From Aeoliella mucimassa (lineage in GTDB: Bacteria > Planctomycetota > Planctomycetia > Pirellulales > Lacipirellulaceae), in assembly GCF_007748035.1 (NCBI RefSeq), contig NZ_CP036278.1:1054001-1118000 (forward strand): 64,000 bases of DNA. Reading direction: 5' to 3'. Position 1 is the first letter of the stretch. Every line of letters begins with the position of its first letter. The position numbers were made by a program, and so were the translations under genes. The notes under the pieces are model-generated. The model saw only the letters and a program-made list of their open reading frames with translations, made no database searches and was not told where the DNA came from. Positions 34,531-44,145 of this stretch are shown in pieces.

Positions 34531-37500
34531 CTAGCGATAACGGCGGGGCAAATTGGTTTTCGGCGTATCGCGATACAGCATGCCGCGGCTAGTCGATTCG
34601 AACCCAGCCGATTTCAAGGCGGGAGCGAGTTCGCTGGCGGCTACCGGGTGTTCGTCGATCTTGCTGAGCAAAATCGGCGTGCTGTCGGCAGCGGCTGCCA
34701 CCAGTGCTTGGGCGATCGCATCGAGCGTTGCCGCGCGGTCGACGGGGTCGTCGGGCAGGTAGGTGTTGAGCTGCGAGCGGCCAGCGCTGATGAATCCCAC
34801 GAGCCGACCGCGATACAGTAGCACCGAAGCACCTGCTGTGCGACTGGCACGGCCGGTTGCCTCGTCGCGCGCCGGCCAGGGTAGGGCAGCGCCGTAGGGA
34901 TTCGCTGGGTCGGTGGCCGCGAGCATAATCGCTCGATCGTCTTGAGTATCGTGGTCGGTCTTGGCCCACCGCCGCACCGAGTCGTCCGCACCCGGCGCGG
35001 CAAACTGCGCCCCGCCGAGCCCTGCGACAAAATACCCTCGTCGCACTTTGCCGGCTTCTTCCATCTGCTTGAGCACTGGATAGATCGCTGCAAAGCCGCC
35101 CGGTACCGATTCGCGTGCGACCGCGTTCTTGGTCAACACGCCATGGCGGGCGACTAGCTGCTCGGCCAACGCGACGGTGCGTTCGGTCGCCGAAGGGGAG
35201 CCCTCCGTCGAAAGTGGTAACAACGACCAGCGACCTTCGCTGCCAGGCAGTCGGGCGGCTCGCCGAGAGCGGAACGTCCGGCCCCGGCGTCGCGAACTAC
35301 TCTGGCGACTGTTGCCACTGCGGCCGCGAGACAGCGACCGCACAGGGGCCAGCGTGTCGTTGGTTAGTTCGCCAGCCCACACCAGTTGCCACAACGCGGA
35401 AAGCAGGTCGGGCGGGAACGCCGCGGTGGCTCGGCATAATTCGTCGAAGAAAATTGCTCCCCGCTCAGCAAGCAGAGTGCGAACCTGGGCCACCAGTGGA
35501 TCGTTAGATAGTTCTTCGGTTTCAGTGACCATAGGGGCGAGCAGCGGAAGGCGGTCGGCCAGGTACAACGCGATGCGTCCATCGGTGGAGCCGAGCGCAT
35601 CGAACCCTCGCCACACGACTTCGCCCGCCAGGCAAAGCTCGTCGAGGTCGCCAGGAGTGTAGTCGAGCACCCGGGCGGGCAGAATCTCGCTCTCCAGCGT
35701 GCTCGCTGGCAGCGGTGCTCCTTGCAGGATCTCGATGGCGTCGAGCAGTCCATCCAGCCCGCGCCGAGGAGCTTCGAGTCCATGCCAAGAGGGGAGGAAG
35801 CGGCCAAGCGTCTCGGAGGGAACCGCCTCGACTTGCTTGCGAAGCTTAGCGAGGCTCCGGCGTTTGAGTGTTCGCAGTACTTCGGCATCGCACCATTCGC
35901 GGCCTCGTCCGCCGGGCAGGAACTCTCCCTCGACCAAGCGACCACGGTCGGCCAGCTTGTTGAGCACGCCGAGAATGGGAGCCTCGCCCAGGCCGAACCG
36001 CTGAGCAACTGCTGCTGCGGTAAAAGGTCCATGGGTGCGGGCGTGTCGGGAGACCAAATCGCCGAGCGGATCGCTCGCTGATTCGAGGAAAGCTGCCGGC
36101 AATCCGACCGGCAGGTTCACCCCGAGTGCATCCCGCAGCCGCCCCGCATCCTCGGCTGCCGCGAGTTGCGGAGTGCCTGCCACGCGGACCTCGATCACCC
36201 GACGAGCTTGGCTCAGCTCGGTAATCCATTCACTCAGCAAACTTGCCTGCTCGGGATCGGTGCGCAGTTGCAGCTCTTCCAGCGGCAATGGACCAAGCCG
36301 AAGCAGCAGGTCGTGCACGTCGTCGGGATGACGGATCACCGGTCTGGTGAGTTGTTGCAGCTCGCGATCGAGCTCGGCAATCACCTCCACGTCGAACAGC
36401 TCTCGCAAGTCGGCGGTGCCGAGCAGCTCGCGAAGTTGCGCGTGGTCGAGCGTAAGGGCCTGCGCCCGCCGCTCGGCGAGCGGGACGTCTCCCTCGTAAA
36501 CAAAGTTGCCGGTATAGGTAAACAGCAGCGACCCAGCAAACGGCGAGGCCTGATGACTCACGACGCTGTGCACCGTGATCTCGCGGCGCTCCACTTGCCG
36601 CAGCAAGGTGACCAGCCCAGGCAGGTCGAACACGTCGCGAAGTACTTCGCGATAGGTTTCGAGCAGCAACGGAAACGCTGGGTACTGGGCGGCGACCGAC
36701 AGCAAATCAGCAGCCCGCCTGCGTTGTTGCCATAGCGGCATGCGACGCTTCGGGTGACGCCGCGGCAGCAGCAGCGACCGGGCAGCGTTCTCGCGAAACC
36801 GGGCGGCGAACAGGGCGGTCGAACCGACTTGGCGGGCGACCTCGTCTTCCACTTGATCGCTCGTCGGTACGAACCAGTCGGCCGGCGGGGGGCTATCCGA
36901 CTCAGGCAGTCGGAACACGATGCCATCGTCGGACCACATGTAGTCGACTTCCTCGATGCCTTCGCCTCGCAATCGAGCCGCAACGGCCATCGCCCACGGA
37001 GCATGCACCCGCGCCCCGAACGGCGAGAGCACCACCACCCGCCAGTCGCCGATCTCGTCGAGAAACGACTCGATCACGATCATCCGATCGCTCGGCACCT
37101 CGGCCGTGACCTCCATCTGGTCAGCCAGGTAACGCAGCAGGTTCACCGCCGCGCGGCGATCGAGCGCGTGATGCTCTTGCAGCAACGCGAGGGCTTCCTC
37201 CTCGTCCATGCGAGTGAGTTCCCGCGATAGTTTGCCAATGGCCCGACCAAACTCGAGAGGCCGCCCAGGACCTTCGCCCCGCCAAAACGGCATCCGCCCA
37301 GGCTCGCCAGGCGCGGGGACCACGATCACTCGGTCGCGGGTAATCTCGATCACCCGCCAGCTCGAAGCCCCCAGTAAGAACACGTCGCCAGGGTTGGTTT
37401 CGAACACCATCTCTTCATCGAGTTCGCCGACTCGGCTGCCAGTGTTCTCGTTATCGGAAGCGAGAAACACGCCGTACAAGCCACGGTCGGGAATCGTGCC

Positions 37501-39162
37501 CGCGTTCAGTACCGCGATGCGTTGGGAACTCTTGCGTTTATCGACCGTCCCTGCGATGCGATCCCAGTGGATTCGTGGGCGAAGTTCGGCGAACTCGTCC
37601 GACGGATACCGACCAGCCAGTAGGTCGAGCACCCCTTCGAAGCTCGATCGCGGCAAGTCGGCTAGCGGGGCCGCGCCGCGGAGCATCGCATACAAGTCGT
37701 CGACCGCAAGCGATTCCATCGCCACGATGGCGACGATTTGTTGGGCGACGATGTCCAGCGGATTACGCGGGTAATAGGTCTCCTCCACATGGCCCACCAG
37801 CATTCGCCCGGTGGCTCCCGCCGCGGCTACCAGGTCGCCTCGGTACTTGGGGAATAGAATGCCTTTGCTCGTCGCCCCGGTTTGATGCCCCGCGCGACCG
37901 ATGCGCTGCATGCCCGAGGCGATGGAAGGGGGAGCCTCGATCTGAATCACCAGGTCGACCGCACCCATGTCGATGCCCAGTTCCAGCGAACTCGTAGCGA
38001 CGATCGCTGGCAGTGCGCCGCGCTTCAGTCGATCTTCAATGTCGGCTCGTTTATCTTTTGCGACCGAACCATGATGCGCGAGAGCGATTTCTTCCTCGGC
38101 CAATTCGTTGATCGCCGAAGCCAATCGCTCAGCCAGGCGTCGGCTGTTGACGAAGATCATCGTCGAGCGATGCTCGCGGATCAATCGCACCAACCGCGGA
38201 TGGATCGCCGGCCAGATTGAAGGTATCGCCGGCCCGGCGGCTGAGCCACTCGGAATGGCTGGCGGGTTGCTGACGCGACTCGCGTCGCCCGTGGGAATTG
38301 CGGGCGTGTTATTCTCGGAACCGAGGCGGGCCATGTCCTCCACCGGCACTTCGACCCGCAAATCGAATTGCTTCGGTTCGCTGGCGTCGACAATCTCGAC
38401 CGGCCGCGGTCGTGCGGGGCGATCCGGATCGGCGGTTGCCTCTGCACCCCCCAGCAAGCGGGCGATTTCTTCCAGCGGGCGCTGCGTGGCGCTCAGCCCG
38501 ATGCGTTGCAGCGGAGCGGCTTCGGCGTTCGCCTGGCGGCGCAATCGTTCGAGTCGCTCAAGCGTCACAAACAGGTGAGCCCCTCGTTTGCCGGCGACCA
38601 TCACGTGGATCTCGTCGATGATCACCGTTTCGACTTCAGCGAGCACCTCTCTCGCTTTCGAGGTGAGCATCAGGTACAGCGACTCGGGCGTGGTAATCAG
38701 TATCTCTGGCGGTTCGCGATTGATCCGCGCCCGCTCGGCCGACGGAGTGTCGCCGCTGCGGACCGCGACTGTCGGCAAGTGGTACTCCACCTGCTCCCGC
38801 TCGGCGACCGCCCGCAGGCCGGCAATCGGCGACCGCAGGTTGCGATCGACATCGACCCCCAACGCCTTGAGCGGCGAGATGTACAGCACGCGAACTTTCG
38901 ACTTCTGCTTGCGTTTGCCTTTGGCTGGCAGGCTCGCCTCGCGCGCGGCGAACATGATCTTGTCGATCGCCGCCAGGAACGCGGCCAGCGTCTTGCCCGA
39001 GCCAGTCGGAGCGAGCAGCAGCGTGCTGCGACCCTCCGCAATCGGCGGCCAGGCAAGTTGTTGCGCTCGCGTCGGGGCGGCAAACGATTGGGCAAACCAC
39101 TGCTGAGTGATCGAGTGAAAGCTCGCAAGCCCGGGAGCCGAATTATTGGTATCCGACATCAT
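34531..39162 (-). CDS. lhr: Large Lhr-type DNA helicase
   Basis: The 1543-residue protein is a full-length Lhr. Motif I APTGSGKTLA lies near residue 50, the DEAH-type box IIDEIHVMV near residue 190, and motif VI QRIGRAGHQ near residue 430. After the Lhr core come the winged-helix and beta-barrel modules and the long C-terminal region that in E. coli Lhr carries uracil-DNA glycosylase activity. Lhr translocates 3'-5' on single-stranded DNA in repair. Two linkers are odd: residues about 280-320 hold repeated PAIP units (NTPAIPTGD, NPPAIPSGSA, GPAIPSIW), and residues about 1310-1335 are very basic (RGRSGNSRQSSSRRRGR). The gene lies between a DUF3253 gene (4 bases) and nei. Confidence 0.95.
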   Translation of the reverse strand: MMSDTNNSAPGLASFHSITQQWFAQSFAAPTRAQQLAWPPIAEGRSTLLLAPTGSGKTLAAFLAAIDKIMFAAREASLPAKGKRKQKSKVRVLYISPLKALGVDVDRNLRSPIAGLRAVAEREQVEYHLPTVAVRSGDTPSAERARINREPPEILITTPESLYLMLTSKAREVLAEVETVIIDEIHVMVAGKRGAHLFVTLERLERLRRQANAEAAPLQRIGLSATQRPLEEIARLLGGAEATADPDRPARPRPVEIVDASEPKQFDLRVEVPVEDMARLGSENNTPAIPTGDASRVSNPPAIPSGSAAGPAIPSIWPAIHPRLVRLIREHRSTMIFVNSRRLAERLASAINELAEEEIALAHHGSVAKDKRADIEDRLKRGALPAIVATSSLELGIDMGAVDLVIQIEAPPSIASGMQRIGRAGHQTGATSKGILFPKYRGDLVAAAGATGRMLVGHVEETYYPRNPLDIVAQQIVAIVAMESLAVDDLYAMLRGAAPLADLPRSSFEGVLDLLAGRYPSDEFAELRPRIHWDRIAGTVDKRKSSQRIAVLNAGTIPDRGLYGVFLASDNENTGSRVGELDEEMVFETNPGDVFLLGASSWRVIEITRDRVIVVPAPGEPGRMPFWRGEGPGRPLEFGRAIGKLSRELTRMDEEEALALLQEHHALDRRAAVNLLRYLADQMEVTAEVPSDRMIVIESFLDEIGDWRVVVLSPFGARVHAPWAMAVAARLRGEGIEEVDYMWSDDGIVFRLPESDSPPPADWFVPTSDQVEDEVARQVGSTALFAARFRENAARSLLLPRRHPKRRMPLWQQRRRAADLLSVAAQYPAFPLLLETYREVLRDVFDLPGLVTLLRQVERREITVHSVVSHQASPFAGSLLFTYTGNFVYEGDVPLAERRAQALTLDHAQLRELLGTADLRELFDVEVIAELDRELQQLTRPVIRHPDDVHDLLLRLGPLPLEELQLRTDPEQASLLSEWITELSQARRVIEVRVAGTPQLAAAEDAGRLRDALGVNLPVGLPAAFLESASDPLGDLVSRHARTHGPFTAAAVAQRFGLGEAPILGVLNKLADRGRLVEGEFLPGGRGREWCDAEVLRTLKRRSLAKLRKQVEAVPSETLGRFLPSWHGLEAPRRGLDGLLDAIEILQGAPLPASTLESEILPARVLDYTPGDLDELCLAGEVVWRGFDALGSTDGRIALYLADRLPLLAPMVTETEELSNDPLVAQVRTLLAERGAIFFDELCRATAAFPPDLLSALWQLVWAGELTNDTLAPVRSLSRGRSGNSRQSSSRRRGRTFRSRRAARLPGSEGRWSLLPLSTEGSPSATERTVALAEQLVARHGVLTKNAVARESVPGGFAAIYPVLKQMEEAGKVRRGYFVAGLGGAQFAAPGADDSVRRWAKTDHDTQDDRAIMLAATDPANPYGAALPWPARDEATGRASRTAGASVLLYRGRLVGFISAGRSQLNTYLPDDPVDRAATLDAIAQALVAAAADSTPILLSKIDEHPVAASELAPALKSAGFESTSRGMLYRDTPKTNLPRRYR
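38215..38325. repeat. Palindrome-bearing in-frame insertion within lhr
   Basis: GACGCGA (38272-38278) and TCGCGTC (38280-38286) form a perfect dyad with a one-base spacer inside a stretch coding for Ala/Pro/Ile/Gly/Ser-rich residues. This stretch lies between the two RecA-like domains, where Lhr proteins normally have a short linker. The coding frame is intact. It looks like an intergenic-type REP element accommodated in a coding sequence, but only one copy is visible here. Confidence 0.45.
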
Positions 39163-39166
39163 GGGC

Positions 39167-39412
39167 TTATTCGCTTGGTAACCGCAACCGGATGGGACCC
39201 TTGGCCGATAGCGGGTCGACGACCTGCCCGCGCTGGGTGACGACCAACTCGCCGGCGACGCTCATCTCGGCGGCCAGTTGCCGGATGTCGTCCATGTGGT
39301 CGCGCCAGTCGACCGGATCAATCGCCCGGGCGACCTCCGATGGGCAGACCGATTTCGACGCCCCTCGCTTGTTGATTAGCAGCCGCAAGCAGTGTTCCAG
39401 ATTTGGATGCAT
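39167..39412 (-). CDS. DUF3253 domain protein
   Basis: The 81-residue protein shows the DUF3253 core: KSVCPSEVARAIDPVDWRDHMDDIRQLA followed by AGELVVTQRGQVVDP and GPIRLRL. The pattern suggests a small winged-helix fold. Its function is unknown. It starts at the ATG of MHPNLEHCL; longer frames upstream are Pro-rich and unlikely. It ends four bases before lhr on the same strand and so heads the lhr-nei operon. A role in DNA damage is possible but rests on context alone. Confidence 0.75.
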   Translation of the reverse strand: MHPNLEHCLRLLINKRGASKSVCPSEVARAIDPVDWRDHMDDIRQLAAEMSVAGELVVTQRGQVVDPLSAKGPIRLRLPSE

Positions 39413-39694
39413 CGGCCAGTGCTTGGGGCTGAGGGAGGGGGGGCGAGGACGAGTTTCAAGCTGGTGCAACACGGTAACTGTCGGCCGCACCGTACTCGAT
39501 TAGTATTGCGTGCTGGCCTGCGAGGGCAACTCGGGTCGTGCGGATTGAGCCGTTTTGCCGGGGTTTCTACGCATTGCCGAGGGATGGCACTCTTCAGGTT
39601 CTGGTACCATTCTGGTCGGAAAACAAGTAAAATAGAACAACTCCCCTGCGGCCCTGGCTGCGAACTCGTGGTCCTTTTTCCCCTCGCGCAAATC

Positions 39695-42625
39695 ATGGTT
39701 CCACGTCCTCTCCAAAATCTGTCGCAGTCGCATTGCTTGCGGACCGCGGCACTGGCAGTCTCGCTGTTCGGCTTGGCTCAAGTTCAAGCCGAAGAGCCTG
39801 TTTCGTTCAACGAACATATCCGCCCGATCCTGGCCGAACACTGCGTCGCTTGCCATGGCGGGGTGAAGCAAGCCAGCGGCGTCTCGTTCATCTACCGCGA
39901 CAAAGCCCTCGCCGAGGGGGAGTCGGGCATGCGATCGATCGTGCCTGGTAACGTGGAAGAGAGCTACCTGGTCGACCGCATTGCCGATCCCGACCCCGTT
40001 TACCGGATGCCGCCAGCCGAGCATGGCCCTGCACTTAGTGCGGAGGAGATCGAGCTGGTCAAACAGTGGATTCGCGAAGGTGCCCAATGGCAAGAGCACT
40101 GGGCCTTCGTAGCCCCCGAGCGGCAGCAGTCGCCGAGTGTCGAACAACCGCAGTGGGTGCGGATGCCGCTGGATGCCTTTGTGCTGGCCGATCTTGAGCA
40201 AACGTCGCTAGCCCCTGCAGAAGAGGCGAGTCGTAGCGAATGGCTTCGCCGCGTGACGTTCGATCTTACGGGACTCCCCCCGACCGCCGAAGAACGTAAG
40301 GCATTCCTCAGCGACTCGCGGCCTGATGCCTATGAGCGGGTGGTCGACCGACTGCTGGCATCTCCCCGGTACGGCGAACGCTGGGCAGCCATGTGGCTCG
40401 ATCTGGTGCGATACTCCGATACGATGGGGTACGAAAAAGACCCTCATCGCGACATCTGGCCGTATCGCGATTGGCTGATTCGCGTTCTCAACGACGACCT
40501 GCCCTACGATCAATTTATCGTAAAGCAACTGGCGGGCGATCTGCTGCCGGAAGCCACGCTGGGCGACCGGTTGGCCACCGCCATGCATCGCAATACGCAG
40601 ACCAACACCGAAGGTGGCACCGACGACGAGGAGTTCCGCACCATGGCGGTGCTCGACCGGGTGAGTACCACCTGGCAGGTGTTCGCCGGCCTGACTTTTG
40701 GATGCGCTCAGTGCCATTCGCATCCGTACGATCCGATCGAGAACCAGGAGTTCTACGAGTTCGTCGCGGTGATGAACAACACTCGGGATGCGGATCTCGA
40801 CAACGAAACCCCACGCTTGGCGGTGCCGACCGACCGTGAGCAGTGGGCGAAAGCCAACGAGCTGGACCGCCAGATTCGCAGTAGCCGCATGGCCATCCAC
40901 CAGCAATTCGCTTCTCTTGCGACCGACGCCGAAAACTGGCAATACCTGCAGTTCCAAAACGCCGAGTCGACCGGCGAGACCAAAGTGGAAGTCATCGCGG
41001 CCAGCGAAGACCAGCCCGCGGAGTTTGTGACGCGTGGGACCGTAACCACGGGATCGATGATGACGTTCGACTTGGCGGTGCCAGTGAGCGACCAGCCGAT
41101 CACCGCGCTGCGAGTCGACTCGTTGCCGTCCGACGTGGCCAAGGCCATCAAAGACCCAGAGACCGGTTTTGTTGTTACCCGTTTCAGAGCGACGATCGAG
41201 AACCCCACGACCGGCGAGAGCTCTTCGGTGTCGTTCCAGTTGGCGATTTGCGATGAGCCGTTGCCAGCGCTCGATCCAGCCGAGAGTCTCAACGACAACA
41301 ACAACGGCTGGGGAGTCGAGCCCCGCATCTACAAGCCACGCTGGGCGGTGTTTGTTCCCAGGGAGCCTTTTGTGGTGCCCGAAGGAAGCGTGCTCCGCGT
41401 GGTGCTCAAGCATAACCGCTCCCTCACCGGGTTGATTGCGTTGGTCACCAACCGTGGCCGTTTTGCGGTGTCGACCAACCCCGCCTGGCAGCAGCAACTC
41501 GCCTCGCCGGAGTACAACCAGCAGGCCAGTGATCTGGCTCAGGCGAGCCGGGAGCGTCAGCAGATCGCTAGTGTGTTGGTGCCGGTGATCGAAGAGCGAC
41601 TGCCTGCCGAGCAACGGCCGACCTACACGTTTGTCCGCGGAAACTGGCTCGACCGCGGCGACCGCGTGTCGCCTGGCGTGCCGGCGGTGTTTCCTCCGCT
41701 CGATTCCGAGCAGCCGGTCGATCGCCTGGCCGTTGCCCACTGGTTGGCCTCCACTGAGCATCCACTCACCGCCCGGGTGATGGTGAATCGTCTCTGGCAA
41801 CAGCTCTTCGGGCTCGGCATCGTCGAGACGGTTGGCGACTTCGGCACCAGCGGACTCCGCCCCACGCATCCCGAGTTGCTCGACGACCTGGCAGTGCGAT
41901 TCGAGACCGACATGCAGTGGAGCACTAAGCAGTTGCTTCGCGAGATGGTGCTGTCGGCCACCTATCGTCAGGCGTCGCAGGCGTCGGAGTCGCTCGCCCA
42001 GCAAGATCCCCACAATGCCCTCTTGGCACGTGGTCCGCGGTTGCGACTCACGGCCGAAATGGTTCGCGACCAGGCCTTGCTGCTGTCGGGCAGGATGAGC
42101 GACAAAATGTACGGCCCGTCGGTCATGCCCCCGCAGCCCGACGGCGTCTGGCGTTCGGTTTACTCCGGTGCCCGCTGGGTGACCTCCGAAGGCGACGACC
42201 GTTACCGCCGGGCGGTCTACACCTACTGGAAGCGGACGAGCCCGTACCCGTCGATGATGATGTTCGACGCGCCGAGCCGCGAAGTCTGCTCGGTGCAGCG
42301 GATCCCGACCAACACTCCGCTGCAGCCGCTGGTGACAATGAACGACCCCGTGTTTGTCGAGTGCGCTCAAGGATTCGCCGAGCGGATGAGTCAGCAAGCC
42401 GCCGGGTCGGTGCCGCAGCAGATTGCCTGGGGGATAGAACAAGCCACCGGCGAGCCGGCCACCGACGCAGTCGTCGAGGTGCTCCTGAAGTTGTTTGAAG
42501 ACTCCCTGGAGCAATACCATGCCGACGACGAAGCCCATCAGGCCCTCGCCCCCACGGCCGAAGCCTACGCCCGGGTGATTGTTGCCAGCGTTATTTTGAA
42601 CTTGGACGACGTCATCACTCGTTAG
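39695..42625 (+). CDS. PSD1 / DUF1549-DUF1553 cytochrome c-domain protein
   Basis: The 976-residue protein has a signal peptide (LRTAALAVSLFGLAQVQAEE) and an N-terminal cytochrome c-type domain with one heme motif CVACH (EHCVACHGG) and distal ligand in MPPAEHG. Then come DUF1549 (residues about 155-360, with CAQCHSHPYDPI, a second CxxCH) and DUF1553 (C-terminal 350 residues, with HPLTARVMVNRLWQQLFG). This architecture is almost a planctomycete marker; its biochemical role is unknown, though associations with sulfated polysaccharide breakdown have been suggested. A DUF1501 gene follows after 30 bases as in most such loci. The start at ATG 39695 gives the signal peptide. Confidence 0.92.
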   Translation: MVPRPLQNLSQSHCLRTAALAVSLFGLAQVQAEEPVSFNEHIRPILAEHCVACHGGVKQASGVSFIYRDKALAEGESGMRSIVPGNVEESYLVDRIADPDPVYRMPPAEHGPALSAEEIELVKQWIREGAQWQEHWAFVAPERQQSPSVEQPQWVRMPLDAFVLADLEQTSLAPAEEASRSEWLRRVTFDLTGLPPTAEERKAFLSDSRPDAYERVVDRLLASPRYGERWAAMWLDLVRYSDTMGYEKDPHRDIWPYRDWLIRVLNDDLPYDQFIVKQLAGDLLPEATLGDRLATAMHRNTQTNTEGGTDDEEFRTMAVLDRVSTTWQVFAGLTFGCAQCHSHPYDPIENQEFYEFVAVMNNTRDADLDNETPRLAVPTDREQWAKANELDRQIRSSRMAIHQQFASLATDAENWQYLQFQNAESTGETKVEVIAASEDQPAEFVTRGTVTTGSMMTFDLAVPVSDQPITALRVDSLPSDVAKAIKDPETGFVVTRFRATIENPTTGESSSVSFQLAICDEPLPALDPAESLNDNNNGWGVEPRIYKPRWAVFVPREPFVVPEGSVLRVVLKHNRSLTGLIALVTNRGRFAVSTNPAWQQQLASPEYNQQASDLAQASRERQQIASVLVPVIEERLPAEQRPTYTFVRGNWLDRGDRVSPGVPAVFPPLDSEQPVDRLAVAHWLASTEHPLTARVMVNRLWQQLFGLGIVETVGDFGTSGLRPTHPELLDDLAVRFETDMQWSTKQLLREMVLSATYRQASQASESLAQQDPHNALLARGPRLRLTAEMVRDQALLLSGRMSDKMYGPSVMPPQPDGVWRSVYSGARWVTSEGDDRYRRAVYTYWKRTSPYPSMMMFDAPSREVCSVQRIPTNTPLQPLVTMNDPVFVECAQGFAERMSQQAAGSVPQQIAWGIEQATGEPATDAVVEVLLKLFEDSLEQYHADDEAHQALAPTAEAYARVIVASVILNLDDVITR

Positions 42626-42655
42626 CCAGCTCCCCTCCCACTTGTGAGAGTAGGT

Positions 42656-44131
42656 ATGAATCTATTTCAGCATTACCATCAAGCCCAGCTCCAGTTGCAG
42701 ACTCGGCGGCATTTCCTTCGTGATGCCGCTGCTGGGGTGGGTGCGCTCTGGCTCGGGATGCAGTCGGCCGGCGCGTCGTCGGGCGGCCCCATCGCACGCG
42801 ACCCCGCCCATCCGCTGGCACCGCGGAAACCTCCCTTCGAGGCCAAGGCCAAGCGGGTGATCTTTCTGCACATGGCCGGCGCGCCGAGCCAGTTGGAGCT
42901 GTTCTCGCACAAGCCGGAGCTAGAGCGACTGAACGGACAAGACTGCCCGCAGGAGTTCCTGGAGGGGAAGCGTTTTGCGTTCATTCGTGGGGTTCCTCAG
43001 CTGTTGGGGTCCTATTACCCGTTCCATCAAGCAGGTGAGTCGGGGCAGTGGATTTCGGACCGGTTACCGCACTTCGAGCAGGTGATCGACAAAGTGACGT
43101 TCATCCACTCGATGACTTCCGACCAGTTCAATCATGCTCCCGCACAGCTGCTGCTGCACACCGGCAACCAAAACCTTGGCTACGCGTCGATGGGCTCCTG
43201 GCTTGGGTATGGACTCGGGAGCGAGAATCAAAACCTGCCTGGCTTCGTGGTGCTCATCTCAGGCGGGCGGGTGCCGAGTGCTGGCAAGAGCGCCTGGGGG
43301 GCGGGGTTCCTGCCGTCGGTGTATCAGGGAGTGCAGTGTCGCAGCGAGGGAGATCCCGTGCTGTTCCTGTCGAATCCTCCCGGCATCGACCGCAAGCTCC
43401 GCGACCGCATGCTGCAAGCGATCAACCAGGTGAATCAGCAAACCTACGAGGAGTTCGGCGACCCCGAAACGCTCACGAGAATTAGCCAGTACGAAATGGC
43501 CGCCAACATGCAGCTCACCGCCAGCGAGGCGATGGATCTGGCCGACGAGCCCGACCATATCCACGCACTCTACGGCACCCAGCCCGGACGCGAGAGCTTC
43601 GCAAACAACTGCGTGCTCGCCCGCCGGTTGGTCGAACGCGGCGTTCGCTTCGTGCAGCTGTTCGACTGGGGGTGGGATGCACATGGTGCCTCGGAAAGCG
43701 AAGCCCTAAACTCCGGCTTCAAAAACAAATGCCATCAAGTCGACCAGCCGGTCGCCGCGTTGCTGACCGACCTCGAACAGCGCGGGCTGCTCGACGATAC
43801 GCTCGTTGTGTTTGCCGGCGAGTTCGGTCGTACCCCGATGCGTGAGAACCGTGGTGGTCGCACCATGCAGTTCGTTGGTCGCGATCACCATCCAGCGGCG
43901 TTTAGCATCTGGCTCGCCGGCGGCGGCGTGCAGCGCGGTATGGCGTACGGCGAGACCGACCCCATCGGCTACGAGGTCACCAAGGACCCCGTGCAGTTCC
44001 GCGATCTTCACGCGACCATGCTCCACCTGATGGGCTTCGACCACAAGCAACTGGTCTTCCCGCATCAGGGACTCGACCAAAAGCTCACCGGAGTGAAGCC
44101 CGCCCGGGTGGTTCGCGAGATCATCGCTTAG
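42656..44131 (+). CDS. DUF1501 Tat-exported protein
   Basis: The 491-residue protein starts MNLFQHYHQ and carries a Tat signal (TRRHFLRDAAAGVGALWLG). The DUF1501 domain, a sulfatase/phosphatase-like fold, shows KRVIFLHMAGAPSQLELFSHKP near the N-terminus, LYGTQPGRESFANNCVLARRLVERGVRFVQLF in the middle and VVFAGEFGRTPMRENRGGR plus GRDHHPAAFSIWLAGGG near the end. The His/Asp residues suggest metal binding. Together with the upstream DUF1549/1553 protein it forms the standard planctomycete pair; substrate unknown. The start was chosen for the intact twin-arginine motif. Confidence 0.92.
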   Translation: MNLFQHYHQAQLQLQTRRHFLRDAAAGVGALWLGMQSAGASSGGPIARDPAHPLAPRKPPFEAKAKRVIFLHMAGAPSQLELFSHKPELERLNGQDCPQEFLEGKRFAFIRGVPQLLGSYYPFHQAGESGQWISDRLPHFEQVIDKVTFIHSMTSDQFNHAPAQLLLHTGNQNLGYASMGSWLGYGLGSENQNLPGFVVLISGGRVPSAGKSAWGAGFLPSVYQGVQCRSEGDPVLFLSNPPGIDRKLRDRMLQAINQVNQQTYEEFGDPETLTRISQYEMAANMQLTASEAMDLADEPDHIHALYGTQPGRESFANNCVLARRLVERGVRFVQLFDWGWDAHGASESEALNSGFKNKCHQVDQPVAALLTDLEQRGLLDDTLVVFAGEFGRTPMRENRGGRTMQFVGRDHHPAAFSIWLAGGGVQRGMAYGETDPIGYEVTKDPVQFRDLHATMLHLMGFDHKQLVFPHQGLDQKLTGVKPARVVREIIA

Positions 44132-44145
44132 CACCCAGTAGCGTG

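Noticed and set aside
40208-42538. 776-codon leftward open frame opposite the DUF1549/DUF1553 gene
   Set aside because: It lies wholly antisense to a well-supported gene, is rich in His and Arg as expected for a GC-rich shadow frame, and has no domain.
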